Source: Spirochaetales bacterium
GTDB taxonomy: Bacteria > Spirochaetota > Spirochaetia > SZUA-6 > JAFGRV01
DNA length: 43,196 nt
Direction: 5' to 3'
Assembly (NCBI GenBank): GCA_016928415.1
Contig: JAFGKU010000146.1
Coordinates: forward strand, 1-43,196
Each line of letters opens with the position of its first letter. Position 1 is the first letter of the stretch. The notes under the pieces were generated by a model. The model saw only the letters and a program-made list of their open reading frames with translations. It was not told where the DNA came from and did no database searches. This document shows, one piece after another, positions 42,231 to 43,196 of this stretch. A program made the position numbers and the translations under genes.

Positions 42231-43192
42231 TCTACACCCCTTTTTATATCAATATTACCATTCATTGTTTTTAAATTCAGCGTGCTGTGCTCCCTCTCAC
42301 CCAGGGAGACAGTTTTCCTGGGAAAAGGAAAATCGGTCCGGGAATTAATCACACCCAATCCCTCATCAACGGCAATATCACCGCGGAATGTTTCGCAGTT
42401 AAAAATAACGGCATTGCCTTCACCGCATAACGCAGTCACATTACCCATCATGGACGATGCGGAGGAATTACCGGACCAGTCATTGTCTATCCGCAGCAAT
42501 ATATCACCGTTCATGCTCTCCAAGGTAAATCCCCTGTGCAGGCCCTGTGCATCTATTTTACCCTTCATTATTTTGAGTTTCATTAAGGCAGAAACGTCGC
42601 GTACTTCTATGTCACCGCTCAGGGAATGGGCGTTTATGGAATTAACCGTTTTCGGAACCAGAATCCGTACATCGCCGGAATCCCAGAAAAAATAATACCG
42701 TCTGTCTTTCCTGTATACCTGAACCACGGTATCGTCTTCAGTATGGAATGAACAGTCAGTCCCGTCCGTCCCGTTCAGAGCAAGGTTGCCTGCAGGTTCC
42801 TTTTTATCCAGGAATTTATTGATGACAATCAGTTCTGAACCCTCCTCCATTTCAAACCGGCGGGATGAAATATCAACCGGGTCCATCTCCGAAACATCAA
42901 TCCCTTCTCCGGTAATGTTGAGGTTGGTCAGCACTTCATTTATGGTTGTCCCGATAATCGGGCCGATCGAGGACAGACTCTCTGAAATAACCGGGCCTAT
43001 ATTCAATATGCTGTCTTTTATCGAGTCAAGAACCGCTCCAAAGTTATCCTTGTTCGACCCCGTACTCCCGGTATTCCCGGCACTTCTTTTTTTCGCCCCC
43101 TCTTTCAAGGCATTAATGAGCTTTTCAGCTTCATCCACGGAAATATTTCCTTCCTTGAGCATTTCCAGTATTTGTCTTTGTTCTTCTTGCAT
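42227..43192 (-). CDS. DUF4097-family beta-helix protein with N-terminal YvlB-like module
   Basis: 321 residues; the ATG is 4 bases from the window edge, so its ribosome site is not visible and the start is unproven. Residues 1-32 form the helical module QRQILEMLKEGNISVDEAEKLINALKEG. About 35-115 is a low-complexity linker (NTGSTGSNKDN, SIKDSILNIGPVISESLSSIGPIIG). About 130-320 is the DUF4097 right-handed beta-structure (DVRILVPKTVNSINAHSLSGDIEVRDVSALMKLKIMKGKIDAQG ... LNLKTMNGNIDIKRG), as in YvlB/LiaX-type envelope-stress proteins. No signal peptide or membrane segment. First visible gene of the operon DUF4097-DUF2089-MFS, all with overlapping ends. Confidence 0.85.
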   Translation of the reverse strand: MQEEQRQILEMLKEGNISVDEAEKLINALKEGAKKRSAGNTGSTGSNKDNFGAVLDSIKDSILNIGPVISESLSSIGPIIGTTINEVLTNLNITGEGIDVSEMDPVDISSRRFEMEEGSELIVINKFLDKKEPAGNLALNGTDGTDCSFHTEDDTVVQVYRKDRRYYFFWDSGDVRILVPKTVNSINAHSLSGDIEVRDVSALMKLKIMKGKIDAQGLHRGFTLESMNGDILLRIDNDWSGNSSASSMMGNVTALCGEGNAVIFNCETFRGDIAVDEGLGVINSRTDFPFPRKTVSLGEREHSTLNLKTMNGNIDIKRGVE

Positions 43193-43196
43193 GGTA

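Noticed and set aside
1-43196. CRISPR array, prophage, transposase or toxin-antitoxin pair
   Set aside because: No regularly spaced repeats and no recognisable genes of these types were seen.

Overview
The window looks like a chromosomal segment of a free-living or commensal Gram-negative bacterium, most likely a spirochaete (Spirochaetota). The evidence is indirect. It carries outer-membrane and lipoprotein genes, a cytosolic LacI-type sensor fused to GGDEF (a layout common in spirochaetes), TPR/LysM/lytic-transglycosylase envelope genes, and many PAS/GGDEF/EAL/HD-GYP signalling proteins. There is no rRNA operon, CRISPR array, phage or transposase gene. TGA is used as a stop, and ATG, GTG and TTG starts all occur.

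Layout. 1-8.0 kb is envelope related: a secreted GH16 glucanase, a membrane-anchored TPR protein with a decayed Mrr-like nuclease domain, an operon pairing an Hsp70-substrate-domain/TM/LysM protein with a lytic-transglycosylase lipoprotein, and an outer-membrane beta-barrel. 8.2-18.0 kb is signalling: a five-PAS/GAF hybrid histidine kinase, an SPFH protein with three copies of an N-terminal motif, a WD40 protein and a 7TM-PAS-GGDEF-EAL protein. Between the WD40 and SPFH genes lies a GC-rich region of about 400 bp that looks like a structured RNA. It contains the parts of a canonical tRNA in circularly permuted order. 18.1-25.8 kb holds the tRNA-modification genes mnmE-mnmG and the 16S methyltransferase rsmG, separated by a LacI-sensor/GGDEF gene, a small inverted-repeat element and a LamG-type lipoprotein gene.

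25.7-34.3 kb: a one-ORF fusion of an acyl-CoA-synthetase-like enzyme with N-acetylglucosamine-6-phosphate deacetylase (NagA), translationally coupled to an exported caspase-like protease that carries an EF-hand and three Tudor/chromo-barrel repeats. Then come recQ, era and a GAF-PAS-HD-GYP protein. 34.4-37.5 kb: two unrecognised cytosolic proteins and a PHP-family phosphoesterase. 37.6-43.2 kb: a MerR-type regulator with a strong palindromic operator in front of a VIT/VWA protein, and an operon DUF4097-DUF2089-MFS in which the MFS gene is frameshifted.

The best candidates for undescribed biology are the permuted tRNA-like RNA (about 13.17-13.24 kb), the Hsp70-SBD/LysM protein, the caspase-EF-hand-Tudor protein coupled to the AMP-ligase/NagA fusion, and the triple-motif SPFH protein. 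Several strong promoters lie only 6-9 nt from the start codon, suggesting leaderless mRNAs. All functional statements rest on motif recognition by eye; no database search was possible.
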